A stretch of 22,686 nucleotides of DNA from JBJTUH01 sp044346175 (GCA_044346175.1 JBIIZQ010000026.1:1-22686); one strand, 5' to 3'. Counted from the first letter of the stretch, positions 1 to 8,420 are shown. Notes: a model not told the origin generated them from the sequence alone. Numbers and translations: made by a program.

Positions 1-24
1 GTATTTTGCGGTGAAGTTTGAAGT

Positions 25-1710
25 GTTTTCGTCCCCTGTGGGGGAAGGGTGTCTCAAAAGTTGCAGAAAATTACTTCAATGCACTTTTCTTGTTTTCGTC
101 CCCTGTGGGGGAAGGGTGTCTCAAAAGAACAGAAGCTAAACGAAAATTAAAAGACCTGTTTTCGTCCCCTGTGGGGGAAGGGTGTCTCAAAAGATAATAA
201 TAGTAAGGCAAAGCTTGCCTGTGTGTTTTCGTCCCCTGTGGGGGAAGGGTGTCTCAAAAGACACGTACCTGTCAAACACAACATGGTTGTGTTTTCGTCC
301 CCTGTGGGGGAAGGGTGTCTCAAAAGGCCGAATCTCACCGACATGTTTCCAAGGCCGTTTTCGTCCCCTGTGGGGGAAGGGTGTCTCAAAAGTCTTGCCA
401 AGCACGCTGATAGCCTGTTAAAGTTTTCGTCCCCTGTGGGGGAAGGGTGTCTCAAAAGGAAAGATATGAGTATACGTTACTAGAAGTGGTTTTCGTCCCC
501 TGTGGGGGAAGGGTGTCTCAAAAGTCGTAGGTATTCGACGACAGTACATTGATCGTTTTCGTCCCCTGTGGGGGAAGGGTGTCTCAAAAGTGTAGGAATA
601 ACCGTCCTACCGAACTTAACGTTTTCGTCCCCTGTGGGGGAAGGGTGTCTCAAAAGAAAAAAGAGGAGGTGTAAGCAATGAAAAGAGTTTTCGTCCCCTG
701 TGGGGGAAGGGTGTCTCAAAAGCATCAAGACCGCTCCCTTGAGCAATCGTATGTTTTCGTCCCCTGTGGGGGAAGGGTGTCTCAAAAGAATTGCCAAGCA
801 TTCATGCTCTGATGGTTAGTTTTCGTCCCCTGTGGGGGAAGGGTGTCTCAAAAGAAAAAACAATGACTAAAAAAACAAAAAGTCGTTTTCGTCCCCTGTG
901 GGGGAAGGGTGTCTCAAAAGAATCCACCTCTTTATCGTATTGTGCCTTGAGTTTTCGTCCCCTGTGGGGGAAGGGTGTCTCAAAAGTGAAAAGATTTATA
1001 TGACATAAATCGTCCAGTTTTCGTCCCCTGTGGGGGAAGGGTGTCTCAAAAGATTCTACCCAGTAGCGGGTGGTATGCCCAAGTTTTCGTCCCCTGTGGG
1101 GGAAGGGTGTCTCAAAAGACCATAACTATATTATCGGACAAACACGCAGTTTTCGTCCCCTGTGGGGGAAGGGTGTCTCAAAAGAGAGTAGCTTGTGACC
1201 TTGCCGTCATCGGCGTTTTCGTCCCCTGTGGGGGAAGGGTGTCTCAAAAGACACACAACACGGCAAACAGCCGTTGGGGTTTTCGTCCCCTGTGGGGGAA
1301 GGGTGTCTCAAAAGTGACTTTAAGCGTGTCCACATCTTTAAGAAGTTTTCGTCCCCTGTGGGGGAAGGGTGTCTCAAAAGCCAGTACAACCCCAACCAAG
1401 TGGCACCCCCGTTTTCGTCCCCTGTGGGGGAAGGGTGTCTCAAAAGATGAGACATGCACCCACCCACCTTCAAAGAGTTTTCGTCCCCTGTGGGGGAAGG
1501 GTGTCTCAAAAGAATTCAACAATTACAAAATAAAAAAGCCTAGTTTTCGTCCCCTGTGGGGGAAGGGTGTCTCAAAAGGTTATTTCACGTTGTTACGACA
1601 AGTTTTAAGTTTTCGTCCCCTGTGGGGGAAGGGTGTCTCAAAAGAATTGAACAAAAAAGAAAGGAGCCAGTCGCGTTTTCGTCCCCTGTGGGGGAAGGGT
1701 GTCTCAAAAG
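25..1710 (-). CRISPR. CRISPR array, 26 repeats of 36 bp and 25 spacers
   Basis: I see 26 apparently identical 36-bp repeats starting at 25, 92, 158, 225, 291 and then about every 66 bp to 1675. Spacers are 30 bp, except two of 31 and one of 28 (1251-1278). Each repeat, on the plus strand, has GTTTTCGT, then a CCCC-TGTG-GGGG hairpin, then a tail ending CTCAAAAG. Read on the minus strand it ends GGGGACGAAAAC, like cyanobacterial repeats ending GGGGACTGAAAC. Cutting at the hairpin base would leave the 8-nt crRNA tag ACGAAAAC, as expected for a type III system processed by Cas6. The minus-strand promoter at 1857-1886 and the cas operon on the same strand agree with this direction. Positions 1-24 look like part of a further spacer, so the distal end is probably outside the window. 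Confidence 0.98.
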
Positions 1711-1856
1711 AGGTTTACAGTTCTTCATATATGCCTGAAGAAGGCTTAAAAAGCCTGAAACGCAAATAGCATAAGCACTCCAGAACTTCTTAAAAGTAGC
1801 CCCCAAAAACTGAATTTTGAAAAAATATGCTTTTGAAAGCTACTTTCATGGGAAGT

Positions 1857-1886
1857 ATTATATGAATATACACGCAAAAATGTCAA
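1857..1886 (-). promoter_or_regulatory. Promoter of the CRISPR array
   Basis: On the minus strand a perfect -35 box TTGACA (1881-1886) is followed after 18 bp by a perfect -10 box TATAAT (1857-1862). It points into the array, with a predicted start near 1850. Both hexamers match the sigma70 consensus, so the array probably has its own strong promoter rather than relying on read-through from csm6. The spacing is one base above the optimum. Confidence 0.8.
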
Positions 1887-1901
1887 GGAACAGGGGCGTT
1901 T

Positions 1902-1949
1902 CTTACTATTGTAACTTACAAAAAAATACATTTCGTTACGTATAGTAAG
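1902..1949. promoter_or_regulatory. Inverted repeat just upstream of the array promoter
   Basis: The arms are CTTACTAT-T-GTAAC (1902-1915) and GTTAC-GT-ATAGTAAG (1935-1949), pairing over 13 positions with a small internal mismatch and a 19-nt A-rich centre. The element ends about 16 bp upstream of the -35 box of the array promoter. It could bind an activator or bending protein, or serve as a weak end signal for the csm6 transcript. It lacks a T-tract on the minus-strand side, so I do not call it a terminator. Confidence 0.4.
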
Positions 1950-1960
1950 TCTGTCGTGTG

Positions 1961-1985
1961 GATACCGATTTTCATCAGTATGACG
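1961..1985 (+). repeat. Dispersed ATACCGAT palindrome, copy 1
   Basis: The sequence reads GATACCGAT-TTT-CATCAGTAT followed by GACG, one base off a perfect palindrome. It belongs to a family with further copies at 3817, 13972, 17101, 19281 and 20952. It lies between csm6 and the CRISPR leader promoter. Confidence 0.7.
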
Positions 1986-2034
1986 GGTCTTGTCAGCCCT
2001 CCAAAAATGTCCACACGCCCTAAAAGCCATGGGG

Positions 2035-3765
2035 TTAGGACTTTACAAACACCTCGGCGGATTGTTTCATTAAAGTACGAATGTGGAGTAACAAGGTGCG
2101 TGCTTCCTTTTTATGTTCCGTTTCTGAATCATCTGTGGGGTGTGCTTTCCAGTTGAGTCCTTCAAGCCCAAAAAGCCCATTAGAGGATAAGAACTTGCTA
2201 TGCAAATAATCCACAAGTGCATAGAGTTTATCTTCTGTACACCACGCTTCTTTACCTGAAAACACACCAGGTATGGTTTCAAAGAGTGTTTCAATGGTTG
2301 CTGTTTTTAAGTTATGGGCAATGTCATTACGTAACCTCTTGAGCTTGCTCCGGTGAGGAGACTCATTGTTATGAGTAACAGGGCTAAAAGGCTTGAGGAG
2401 GTCAATGTATTTTCCAACTTCTGGTTTGCGTGCTTCTTTATGTAAGTAGGTTAAGCAGTGCCAAGCAAAATCATTACTTAGGTAAGTATTTGCGATTGGT
2501 TTCTGAGCTAAATCCTGCTCAGAAACAAGTCTTATATGAATATAATCGTATAAATCAGGGTGTTTGTTTTTTAGAATGTCAGCATTTATGAAAACCCCCG
2601 AATTTTCAGATTCTTTGTCTTTTTCTTTTGTGTAATGTTTTTTATAACCCTTTTTTTCAAAGTCTTCTAAATAGAGTTCTTGCTTTTCAAGTATAAATTG
2701 AAGCCAGTCAAGAAAGAACTGGTCAAGGTGTAATACAAACCGTGAAGCGTCATTGGTATAGCGTGCTTGAAGTAGGTCGTACTGTAAACGGTGGATGTGG
2801 GCCACATATTTTGATGAGGCACCTAACCCGTTAATATCTTCAAAATAGGTGATGAAAGTAGGAGGCAACGTTTGACCAAGCCCACTGTTGTTTAGGGGTG
2901 TGAGTCCGTTTAAGGCATCGTTATATTGGCTTGGGTTGAGCCAACGCATCATGAAACGGAGCATATCTCGTAATGCGCTATAATCTCGGCTTTGCGTCAG
3001 GTTGAGTTCCTTTGCACGCATTTCTAACAAGGAAAGCGCCGTATGCCATTGAAAATGGTCAATTAAGGCAAGGAGCTGTTCTTGAAACTGCTTTTTATCA
3101 AAGCTTGAAAGGTCAGGTTCTACGACTCTTTGTTTTAAAGCATCGAGTGCTTCCGAACTAAGTAGTACTTGAGAAGAATTTTCCAAACATATAAGGGCTT
3201 CTTCAACATCATACAACCCATAATGTTTTCTTTTTTTTCTTTCTGTGTTTTTCTCTGTGTTTTTCGTTGGTGGTGCCTTAATTTGATGTAACTTGAGGCG
3301 GCTATGTTTGCTTGTATCAAATGCTCTTGCCCCCAATACTAAACAGAACTTCATTTGAGGTGTAGCACTGCTTACGTTAATATGAATGCAAGCCTCTGGA
3401 TGTTCAGACAAAGTATTGTCAAGTGCGTTAAAAATGGGGGGCATACTTTGTGAAAAATCGGAAGGGTCTTCTACAGGTATCAAAATTGTTTCAATACTCT
3501 CAGCTGAGAACCCTGCACATGTTTCAAGAGCCTTACTATAAATCCCATGGCTGGTTTCGTAGGCTTGCATTTCATGGGTTAACAGTACGACGGCATGGGT
3601 AAGTAGGTCGCCATATTCCGCACGTAACACCTTCGCAAGTGCGAGCATAGAACCTTCAGTGCAATCCTCTGTATTAAAGGGGTCACGGGTACCCACGGGT
3701 GAAAAGAGAATGTGGGTTTGAGGTGCTTGGGGTTTCATTGATTTTTGTTTTTTGGCGTTCATCAT
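2035..3765 (-). CDS. csm6: Csm6-like CARF-HEPN ribonuclease
   Basis: Csm6 proteins are dimeric ribonucleases switched on by cyclic oligoadenylate made by Cas10; they cut RNA non-specifically during a type III response. The N-terminal CARF domain shows the family opening ILFSPVGTRDP (residues 19-29), and INVSSATPQMK at 129-139 sits where CARF domains carry their ligand loop. The C-terminal HEPN domain has the catalytic R-x4-H motif RNDIAH (R479, H484). At 576 aa it is about 110-150 residues longer than the Csm6 proteins I know, with a lysine-rich stretch at about 165-180 and extra helical sequence in the middle. It is the last cas gene before the array, 141 bp downstream of cas6, so it may also have its own control. 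Tandem ATGs mark the start and no strong ribosome binding site is seen. The subfamily could also be called Csx1, but the type III-A neighbours favour Csm6. Confidence 0.92.
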   Translation of the reverse strand: MMNAKKQKSMKPQAPQTHILFSPVGTRDPFNTEDCTEGSMLALAKVLRAEYGDLLTHAVVLLTHEMQAYETSHGIYSKALETCAGFSAESIETILIPVEDPSDFSQSMPPIFNALDNTLSEHPEACIHINVSSATPQMKFCLVLGARAFDTSKHSRLKLHQIKAPPTKNTEKNTERKKRKHYGLYDVEEALICLENSSQVLLSSEALDALKQRVVEPDLSSFDKKQFQEQLLALIDHFQWHTALSLLEMRAKELNLTQSRDYSALRDMLRFMMRWLNPSQYNDALNGLTPLNNSGLGQTLPPTFITYFEDINGLGASSKYVAHIHRLQYDLLQARYTNDASRFVLHLDQFFLDWLQFILEKQELYLEDFEKKGYKKHYTKEKDKESENSGVFINADILKNKHPDLYDYIHIRLVSEQDLAQKPIANTYLSNDFAWHCLTYLHKEARKPEVGKYIDLLKPFSPVTHNNESPHRSKLKRLRNDIAHNLKTATIETLFETIPGVFSGKEAWCTEDKLYALVDYLHSKFLSSNGLFGLEGLNWKAHPTDDSETEHKKEARTLLLHIRTLMKQSAEVFVKS

Positions 3766-3816
3766 GGTGGTGTTAGGTTGTATGACCTATTGGCTTAAGT
3801 GGTGTAAAAAAGTGAA

Positions 3817-3837
3817 TGTCGATTTTCATCGGTATAA
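3817..3837 (+). repeat. Dispersed ATACCGAT palindrome, copy 2
   Basis: ATGTCGAT-TTTC-ATCGGTAT is a family member with one mismatch in the stem, in the 141-bp gap between cas6 and csm6. A weaker hairpin, AAGCTG...CAGCTT, spans 3858-3893 in the same gap. Neither has a T-tract on the minus strand, so full termination between cas6 and csm6 is not indicated. Confidence 0.65.
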
Positions 3838-3906
3838 CAAAAAGCATGGTGTGGTTTAAGCTGTCTCTATCAACATAGGGCGGACGGCAGCTTGTGTGTG
3901 AAGCCA

Positions 3907-4875
3907 TTACTTTTTAGGCAATACCTCCAGCCTAATCCCTCCAAAGCCCATTTGTGTTTTAGTGCCTATATGGGTGTAACACGCTGAGGCAAGTAACGTA
4001 TGGGCAATGGGGAGCAAATGCCCTTGGTGGGCTTGCGGTAACTTGATACGTATAGTGCCAATACTGCCACGTATTGGCGCTTTGCCGATAAAGTAGGTTT
4101 GCAACTTAAGTTGCATGTCCTGCACTTCGCAATGTTGTACAAGGGTTTGTACGAGGGATTCGGGTTCGTCAGGGCAAAAAGCCTCTTCAGGCATGAGGGC
4201 ATTCCAACGACGTAATGCACTTTGAAAAATCAGGTCAAGCTCAGGGTAAGGGTGCAGGGTGGTACTACGTTTACGTTTGAACGCCACAGGGGTTTCAAAA
4301 TAAATCTTTACCACACGGGCTTCTTGTAGCGTACGCTGAAATGCAAGCTGGGTACACTGCTTCAAGTTTCGGACGGCAAGAGGCATGGGCGTATCTTCTT
4401 GCAAGGTGCCTTCTTCAAGGGCGGATGCCTCCAGCCAAAACCCTGTAATAGCGTAGGACTCCCAAAGCGTGAGGGGGATGGGGTCAGGCAGTACCACTTT
4501 GACGCTACTTTCACCCGCCATGGCTTGTTGTAGGGCAAGGCAAGCGTTATCGCCCAGTACATGCCCTTGGAGGGTGATGTGATAAATGGGGGCTTGTTTT
4601 TCAGGGTGAGCATGGGACGGGGCAAGGGGTTGTAGGGTAGGCATCCGCAACACATAAGGGCGTTGGATACTCCCTGTGCTGGCGTGGCTAATATCGGCGT
4701 TGTCATGCCAGTATTTTGACACCTCGGGGTTAAGATGCTGCATTGCTGCTAAAAATAGATGCTGTCCTACACTCCCCAAGCGTTCCCACAGGGCTTTAGG
4801 GGGTGGCGTGGGGGTGGTATCAGGCTGGGGGTGTACGGCAATGGTGAGGGTGAAGGGTTGAATCTGTGCCAACAT
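3907..4875 (-). CDS. cas6: CRISPR RNA endoribonuclease Cas6
   Basis: Cas6 cuts the CRISPR transcript inside each repeat and hands crRNAs with an 8-nt 5' tag to the Csm complex. This 322-aa protein has the two-ferredoxin-fold layout of the family. Near the N-terminus, YWHDN (residues 55-59) matches the conserved 'LHD' position, making H57 a candidate catalytic histidine. The C-terminus ends with the glycine-rich loop GTKTQMGFGG (304-313), preceded by the LLASACYTHIG helix end typical of Cas6. The substrate fits: the repeat forms a short GC hairpin whose base leaves the tag ACGAAAAC. The start ATG lies 3 nt after the csm5 stop codon with GGTGG upstream, so translation is probably coupled. The family call is firm; the catalytic residue is inferred. 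Confidence 0.93.
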   Translation of the reverse strand: MLAQIQPFTLTIAVHPQPDTTPTPPPKALWERLGSVGQHLFLAAMQHLNPEVSKYWHDNADISHASTGSIQRPYVLRMPTLQPLAPSHAHPEKQAPIYHITLQGHVLGDNACLALQQAMAGESSVKVVLPDPIPLTLWESYAITGFWLEASALEEGTLQEDTPMPLAVRNLKQCTQLAFQRTLQEARVVKIYFETPVAFKRKRSTTLHPYPELDLIFQSALRRWNALMPEEAFCPDEPESLVQTLVQHCEVQDMQLKLQTYFIGKAPIRGSIGTIRIKLPQAHQGHLLPIAHTLLASACYTHIGTKTQMGFGGIRLEVLPKK

Positions 4876-4878
4876 GGG

Positions 4879-5970
4879 TTACGCATCCACCACCGTGAGC
4901 TTGCACCATCCGTAAGTGGTGGTTTTGTATACTCTTAATTGTCTTGGAGCATGCTTATCATGCCCTCTTGTGATTTTTCTAAAAAGAGTTTCCAGCAACT
5001 TTTTTTTGTGTAATGTATCTCGTTGAGCGTCCCATAGGGTGTGACGGTCAAACCCTGTGTTGGCTCCTAGGTAGAAGTTTGCCTCATCGGATACTTCAAT
5101 AGTGTCATGATGGGCATCACTTTTATATAAGGGATTTTTTACCTCTTTTGTTTGAATGTGTTCTTTGAATTTATGAAGCAATGAATCAAAAAAGTTAGGA
5201 TTGACTCTTTTATTCTGCAACGCTTCAAGCAAGGCAACATCCACTGTGACGTTTACCTTGATAGGGGGATGTGTAGGCATGAGCATCACTTGATGGATAG
5301 CAATATGACGTTCAGGACGAGGTGAAAAATGAACCTGTTCAATACGCATATGGTTGGGGTCTAACGGTGCGGTATCTGCAAACCTGAAGCAACGCAAAAC
5401 GCTTTTTGTCATAGTTTCGGTTTCATTGAGCTTTTCTTTTTCAAATGTCTCAATGATAGATGTGGCAGCTTCTGAAAAAGGCTTTTTTCTTTTATCATCT
5501 TTGTTTTTTTGAGCGATGACATCAAGTTTGTCTAGCTCCGTTGTGGTAATAGGGAAGAATGTTTTTAATAAAAGCGTTCTGAAGGCTCCCTTCATGCTTG
5601 AGCCTGGTATGTAATAGCCTAAATAGTTATGCTGAAAAAGCTGTATTTTCTTGTTGGCAACCCCTTTTGCATACAGTACATTGAGAGTGTCTAAGTGTGT
5701 CTCAAAAAGAGTTTTATGTTCTGATAAGTTGATACAGGAGTCTATACGCTCTCGCTCGTTATTTCGATACTTAGCGTTATAGTCATCCTTAATAGCTGTA
5801 GCTGCTAGTTTCTCAATGGCATCTTGTGCTTGCTTAGGGGTGGGGAAATACGTTTTACCGTTAGTACCGTAATACATTTGGATAGGCTCAGCCACTACGC
5901 CACACCCTATAAAAATAGGACTCAGTGGCTTTAAGGAGAGTGTATAAGTTTTTAAAATCTGTTTGGTCAT
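4879..5970 (-). CDS. csm5: Type III-A RAMP protein Csm5
   Basis: Csm5 is the RAMP subunit that caps the Csm complex at the crRNA 3' end. The 363-aa sequence starts with a beta strand and the glycine-containing turn LKPLSPIFIGCG, has the RAMP motif IPGSSMKGAFR (121-131), and ends with the Csm5-type pair FYLGANTGF ... TTYGWCKL. Its length is normal for the family. It sits 5 nt after the csm4 stop (TAGACCCTATG) and 3 nt before cas6. Position between csm4 and cas6 in a csm1-csm2-csm3-csm4-csm5 order supports the call over the similar Csm3 and Csm4. Confidence 0.93.
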   Translation of the reverse strand: MTKQILKTYTLSLKPLSPIFIGCGVVAEPIQMYYGTNGKTYFPTPKQAQDAIEKLAATAIKDDYNAKYRNNERERIDSCINLSEHKTLFETHLDTLNVLYAKGVANKKIQLFQHNYLGYYIPGSSMKGAFRTLLLKTFFPITTTELDKLDVIAQKNKDDKRKKPFSEAATSIIETFEKEKLNETETMTKSVLRCFRFADTAPLDPNHMRIEQVHFSPRPERHIAIHQVMLMPTHPPIKVNVTVDVALLEALQNKRVNPNFFDSLLHKFKEHIQTKEVKNPLYKSDAHHDTIEVSDEANFYLGANTGFDRHTLWDAQRDTLHKKKLLETLFRKITRGHDKHAPRQLRVYKTTTYGWCKLTVVDA

Positions 5971-5975
5971 AGGGT

Positions 5976-7079
5976 CTAAGGCTTTTCTTTGTTTAGCGTA
6001 ATACTCAAGTTTACCCCAAGCCCATAGCGATAAAGCTCATGAGGCAGAGAGAACTCTGAGGATACTTCAGGGGTGACGTTTTGCATACATCCTTGTAAAG
6101 GGGCTTGTGTGGTAAGGCTACCCGCCGTAATGCCTGTAATAGGACGCTTTTTGATAGGGGTATCAGGGTTGTTAGGCATATAGGCATAGCCACGGCGTTG
6201 TAACAACTGATAGGCTGCTTCCGTATCGGTTTGTAATCGGGTAATATCTGCTGGGTTGGGTAGTGTTAATCCTAACTGTAGATAAAGGTCAGGCGGGTTG
6301 CTACCAGAGGAAGAAGTTGTTAGTTTGCCAAATACCTCGCGAATACTCTTTTGAAAGGGTGTTTCAGGATTTGCAGGAAGCTCTTCGGGGTTTATCCATG
6401 TGTGTGTAAACCTACCATACCCAAGGCTACGCTTTCCGCCTATGCCCTCTTCTCCTAACACTTCAAGCACTTTTTTTAAACGTGCTTCCCATTCGGGTTG
6501 AAGGTTTGTAAAAGCCACCCACAAGCCCGCACCTTCCTCAAATTGAATGCTACCCAGCATGAAGGGTTCGGCATCGGTAAGGTCGTTACGAGGTTTCGCA
6601 ACCATGGCACGGGTTTCTTCTTCGTAAATTTCTTTTGCTTGCTTAATAAGGGCTTCTAGTTTTTCTAACGTAAGGGTGTTATTGATGAAGTCCTCAAGAG
6701 AGTCAGGCGGAATAAACGCTAGCTTTTTGAACTTCTTTTTTAAAACAGACCCTTCTTGCGTTTCATCATTGTTTGCTTGCTCAGTTTGAGATGGGCTTGG
6801 AAACGTCCGAGCAGGCTTAGGGAGTAAGAGACTTGCTTCACAAAAAGGTAGCCCGTCGCTGTGTCGCCATGGCGGGTTACTAGTGCAAAAAGCTTCAACG
6901 AGTTCAGTTTGAGCTTGTTGCCCATGTACTAATCCCCACGTATGGACTATGGCACTCCAAAGGGTGTCTGCCAGTAGGGTGGTACGCACCGCTGCAAGGT
7001 CCATACCTGTGTTGCCTTCATCGCCCAAGTGGACAGGCGATGAAAAACGGAATAAACATAATCGATTCAGTAACGTCAT
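5976..7079 (-). CDS. csm4: Type III-A RAMP protein Csm4
   Basis: Csm4 binds the crRNA 5' tag and joins the Csm3 backbone to Csm1. I start it at the ATG at 7079 because MTLLNRLCLFRFSSPVHLG matches the usual Csm4 opening; an 11-residue upstream extension would need a GTG at 7112 without a ribosome binding site. From this start the protein is 367 aa. It shows GEEGIGGKRSLGYGRF (209-224), the RAMP glycine-rich loop, and ends with YRYGLGVNL. A low-complexity polar insert (about 92-112) makes it longer than the usual 300 or so residues. It follows csm3 by 46 nt and is 5 nt from csm5. Confidence 0.93.
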   Translation of the reverse strand: MTLLNRLCLFRFSSPVHLGDEGNTGMDLAAVRTTLLADTLWSAIVHTWGLVHGQQAQTELVEAFCTSNPPWRHSDGLPFCEASLLLPKPARTFPSPSQTEQANNDETQEGSVLKKKFKKLAFIPPDSLEDFINNTLTLEKLEALIKQAKEIYEEETRAMVAKPRNDLTDAEPFMLGSIQFEEGAGLWVAFTNLQPEWEARLKKVLEVLGEEGIGGKRSLGYGRFTHTWINPEELPANPETPFQKSIREVFGKLTTSSSGSNPPDLYLQLGLTLPNPADITRLQTDTEAAYQLLQRRGYAYMPNNPDTPIKKRPITGITAGSLTTQAPLQGCMQNVTPEVSSEFSLPHELYRYGLGVNLSITLNKEKP

Positions 7080-7125
7080 TACAAGCTCACTATCTGTTAT
7101 TTTTTTAGGCACATTTATTTTGAGA

Positions 7126-7860
7126 TTAAGAGAACAGTCCTTCTAATTGACTTTGTTCTTCTGATGTCAGTTGAAAGTTATTCGCTTGTGCTTTGGCATC
7201 TATCTTTTTTAATGCAAGACGAACCCGACCATAGCCACGAGACCCATGCCCACCAAGATAATCTTGCTCTAAAAGGTCTATGCCCTTTTGAAGTAGGGTT
7301 ATATCTTCTTCAATCGATTCAAACGTTACAGATTGATTATCTTCAGGGGATAGCACTTTGTAAGTGATACAAACATCAAAGACAGCACCCGCAGGCACAC
7401 GCTCTATTTGTCGAGGATTTGCAACAGAGGAAAGACGATTGATAGCATTTTCAAACTTCACTTCCGTATAGGGGAGGTCAAGTTCTGCTTGGTTGAGTAC
7501 CTTTTCGCTTTTTTCAGTGAGCTTTGCATCTTGAAAAAGCAACCTTGCGATTTTATGTTTATCCGTATCGCCAAAAAGCTTACAGATTTCAGAAGCGTCA
7601 TTATCATAACTCTTAGTCTTATCGGTACGTATGGTGTCGTTCTCATAATCAAGTTGTCTGGCGAGTAAGTTTCGGATTTTCCCCTTAATCGATGAGCCTG
7701 GGATAATCGGTTGTTTCGTAAGAGGGTCACGAATGACAGTTTTATCCACCACGCCAATAGCAAGGTTTGATTGCCCACCACCAATATGGCACCCTGTCAC
7801 AAACTCTAACTCGAAATGAAGATGAATATAGCCTGCAAGTGTAAGACAAGTGTTCGTCAT
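7126..7860 (-). CDS. csm3: Type III-A backbone RNase Csm3
   Basis: Csm3 forms the repeated backbone of the complex and cuts target RNA every 6 nt. The 244-aa protein matches the family end to end: GCHIGGG near the start, GVVDKTVIRDP, IPGSSIKGKIR (53-63), RLLFQDAKL, NAINRLSSVANPRQIERVPAG, and the glycine-rich GGHGSRGYGRVRL (203-215). Asp39 in GVVDKTVIRDP aligns with the catalytic Asp33 of Streptococcus thermophilus Csm3, so target RNA cleavage should be intact. The ATG lies 81 nt downstream of csm2, the widest gap within csm1-csm5. Confidence 0.97.
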   Translation of the reverse strand: MTNTCLTLAGYIHLHFELEFVTGCHIGGGQSNLAIGVVDKTVIRDPLTKQPIIPGSSIKGKIRNLLARQLDYENDTIRTDKTKSYDNDASEICKLFGDTDKHKIARLLFQDAKLTEKSEKVLNQAELDLPYTEVKFENAINRLSSVANPRQIERVPAGAVFDVCITYKVLSPEDNQSVTFESIEEDITLLQKGIDLLEQDYLGGHGSRGYGRVRLALKKIDAKAQANNFQLTSEEQSQLEGLFS

Positions 7861-7941
7861 AGCTTTGTAACTTTCTAAAGGATGATAAAACTAAAATAAG
7901 TGAGTGAAGTAAACCTCTGTATAGATGATGAGCGTTTAAGG

Positions 7942-8373
7942 CTATTCCTTCTCGTACTGTTTGAAAAAAGCCACAATCGCTTCTAAATGAAGTGCAAAGT
8001 GCTTAAAGTTATGTTTTAGCGTTGCTCTTTGGTGAACAATTGTTTTTAAAGTATCCTCAATATACTTGGTAAATTCGGGGAGTTTTTTAATAGTGATGTC
8101 TTGCTTAGTGTTAAAATCACGCTGGGTGGTAATAAACTTTTCTCTTGCCATAAGGTACACAAAGCGAGGTTCCAGCATCTGAATTTGTGAGTACAATTCG
8201 TGGGAAATAGTATCACCGAACTGTAATTTTTGATTGATGCTAATCACTTGTCCAAAAAACTTACGTAGCTTTGTAGTTGTAAAATGGTTATTTTTAAGTT
8301 CTTGGACAATGTCTTGCACTTTTTTTATATCTAGCTCTAGCGGCTGAGAGGAGTTGGCTACGGGTGATGTCAT
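7942..8373 (-). CDS. csm2: Type III-A small subunit Csm2
   Basis: Csm2 is the small alpha-helical subunit lying along the crRNA-target duplex opposite Csm3. The 143-aa sequence is helical, with TTTKLRKFFGQV at about 32-43 and the C-terminal LEAIVAFFKQYEKE, both typical of Csm2. I place the start at ATG 8373. An upstream in-frame TTG at 8397 would add 8 residues, but those codons contain the likely ribosome binding site AAAGGAT (8383-8389). It lies directly downstream of csm1. Confidence 0.92.
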   Translation of the reverse strand: MTSPVANSSQPLELDIKKVQDIVQELKNNHFTTTKLRKFFGQVISINQKLQFGDTISHELYSQIQMLEPRFVYLMAREKFITTQRDFNTKQDITIKKLPEFTKYIEDTLKTIVHQRATLKHNFKHFALHLEAIVAFFKQYEKE

Positions 8374-8382
8374 GGCAGTGGT

Positions 8383-8389
8383 ATCCTTT
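8383..8389 (-). promoter_or_regulatory. Ribosome binding site deciding the csm2 start
   Basis: AAAGGAT on the minus strand lies 9 nt upstream of the ATG at 8373. It overlaps codons of the longer TTG-started frame, so the ATG is the better start for csm2. Confidence 0.6.
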
Positions 8390-8420
8390 GTAATCAATGA
8401 AACGAAAAAGGGGTTTATAC

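Larger units (their letters stand above)
1711..2034 (-). other. CRISPR leader and csm6-array intergenic region
   Basis: This stretch without a gene separates the csm6 stop codon from the first (leader-proximal) repeat. It is AT-rich. It holds a minus-strand promoter (1857-1886), an imperfect inverted repeat upstream of it (1902-1949), a small hairpin AGGCTT-AAA-AAGCCT at 1742-1756, two direct copies of GCCTGAA 20 bp apart (1733-1739 and 1753-1759), and one copy of the dispersed ATACCGAT palindrome (1961-1985). With initiation near 1850, the leader RNA ahead of the first repeat would be about 140 nt. The repeat next to the leader (1675-1710) would carry the newest spacer on its distal side. 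I see no convincing open reading frame here. Confidence 0.8.

Noticed and set aside
147..1806. Many open reading frames of 60-242 codons across the CRISPR array, with peptides repeating every 22 residues.
   Set aside because: The repeat-spacer unit is 66 bp, a multiple of three, and the repeat has no stop codon in several frames. The frames are a by-product of array geometry, with no ribosome binding sites.
3766..3906. A separate promoter for csm6 in the 141-bp gap.
   Set aside because: TTGATA and TTTACA boxes can be found on the minus strand, but neither has a convincing -10 box at proper spacing.
7164..7668. Plus-strand frames across csm3 and csm4.
   Set aside because: They lie opposite well-supported csm genes, show no recognisable protein features and have no ribosome binding sites.
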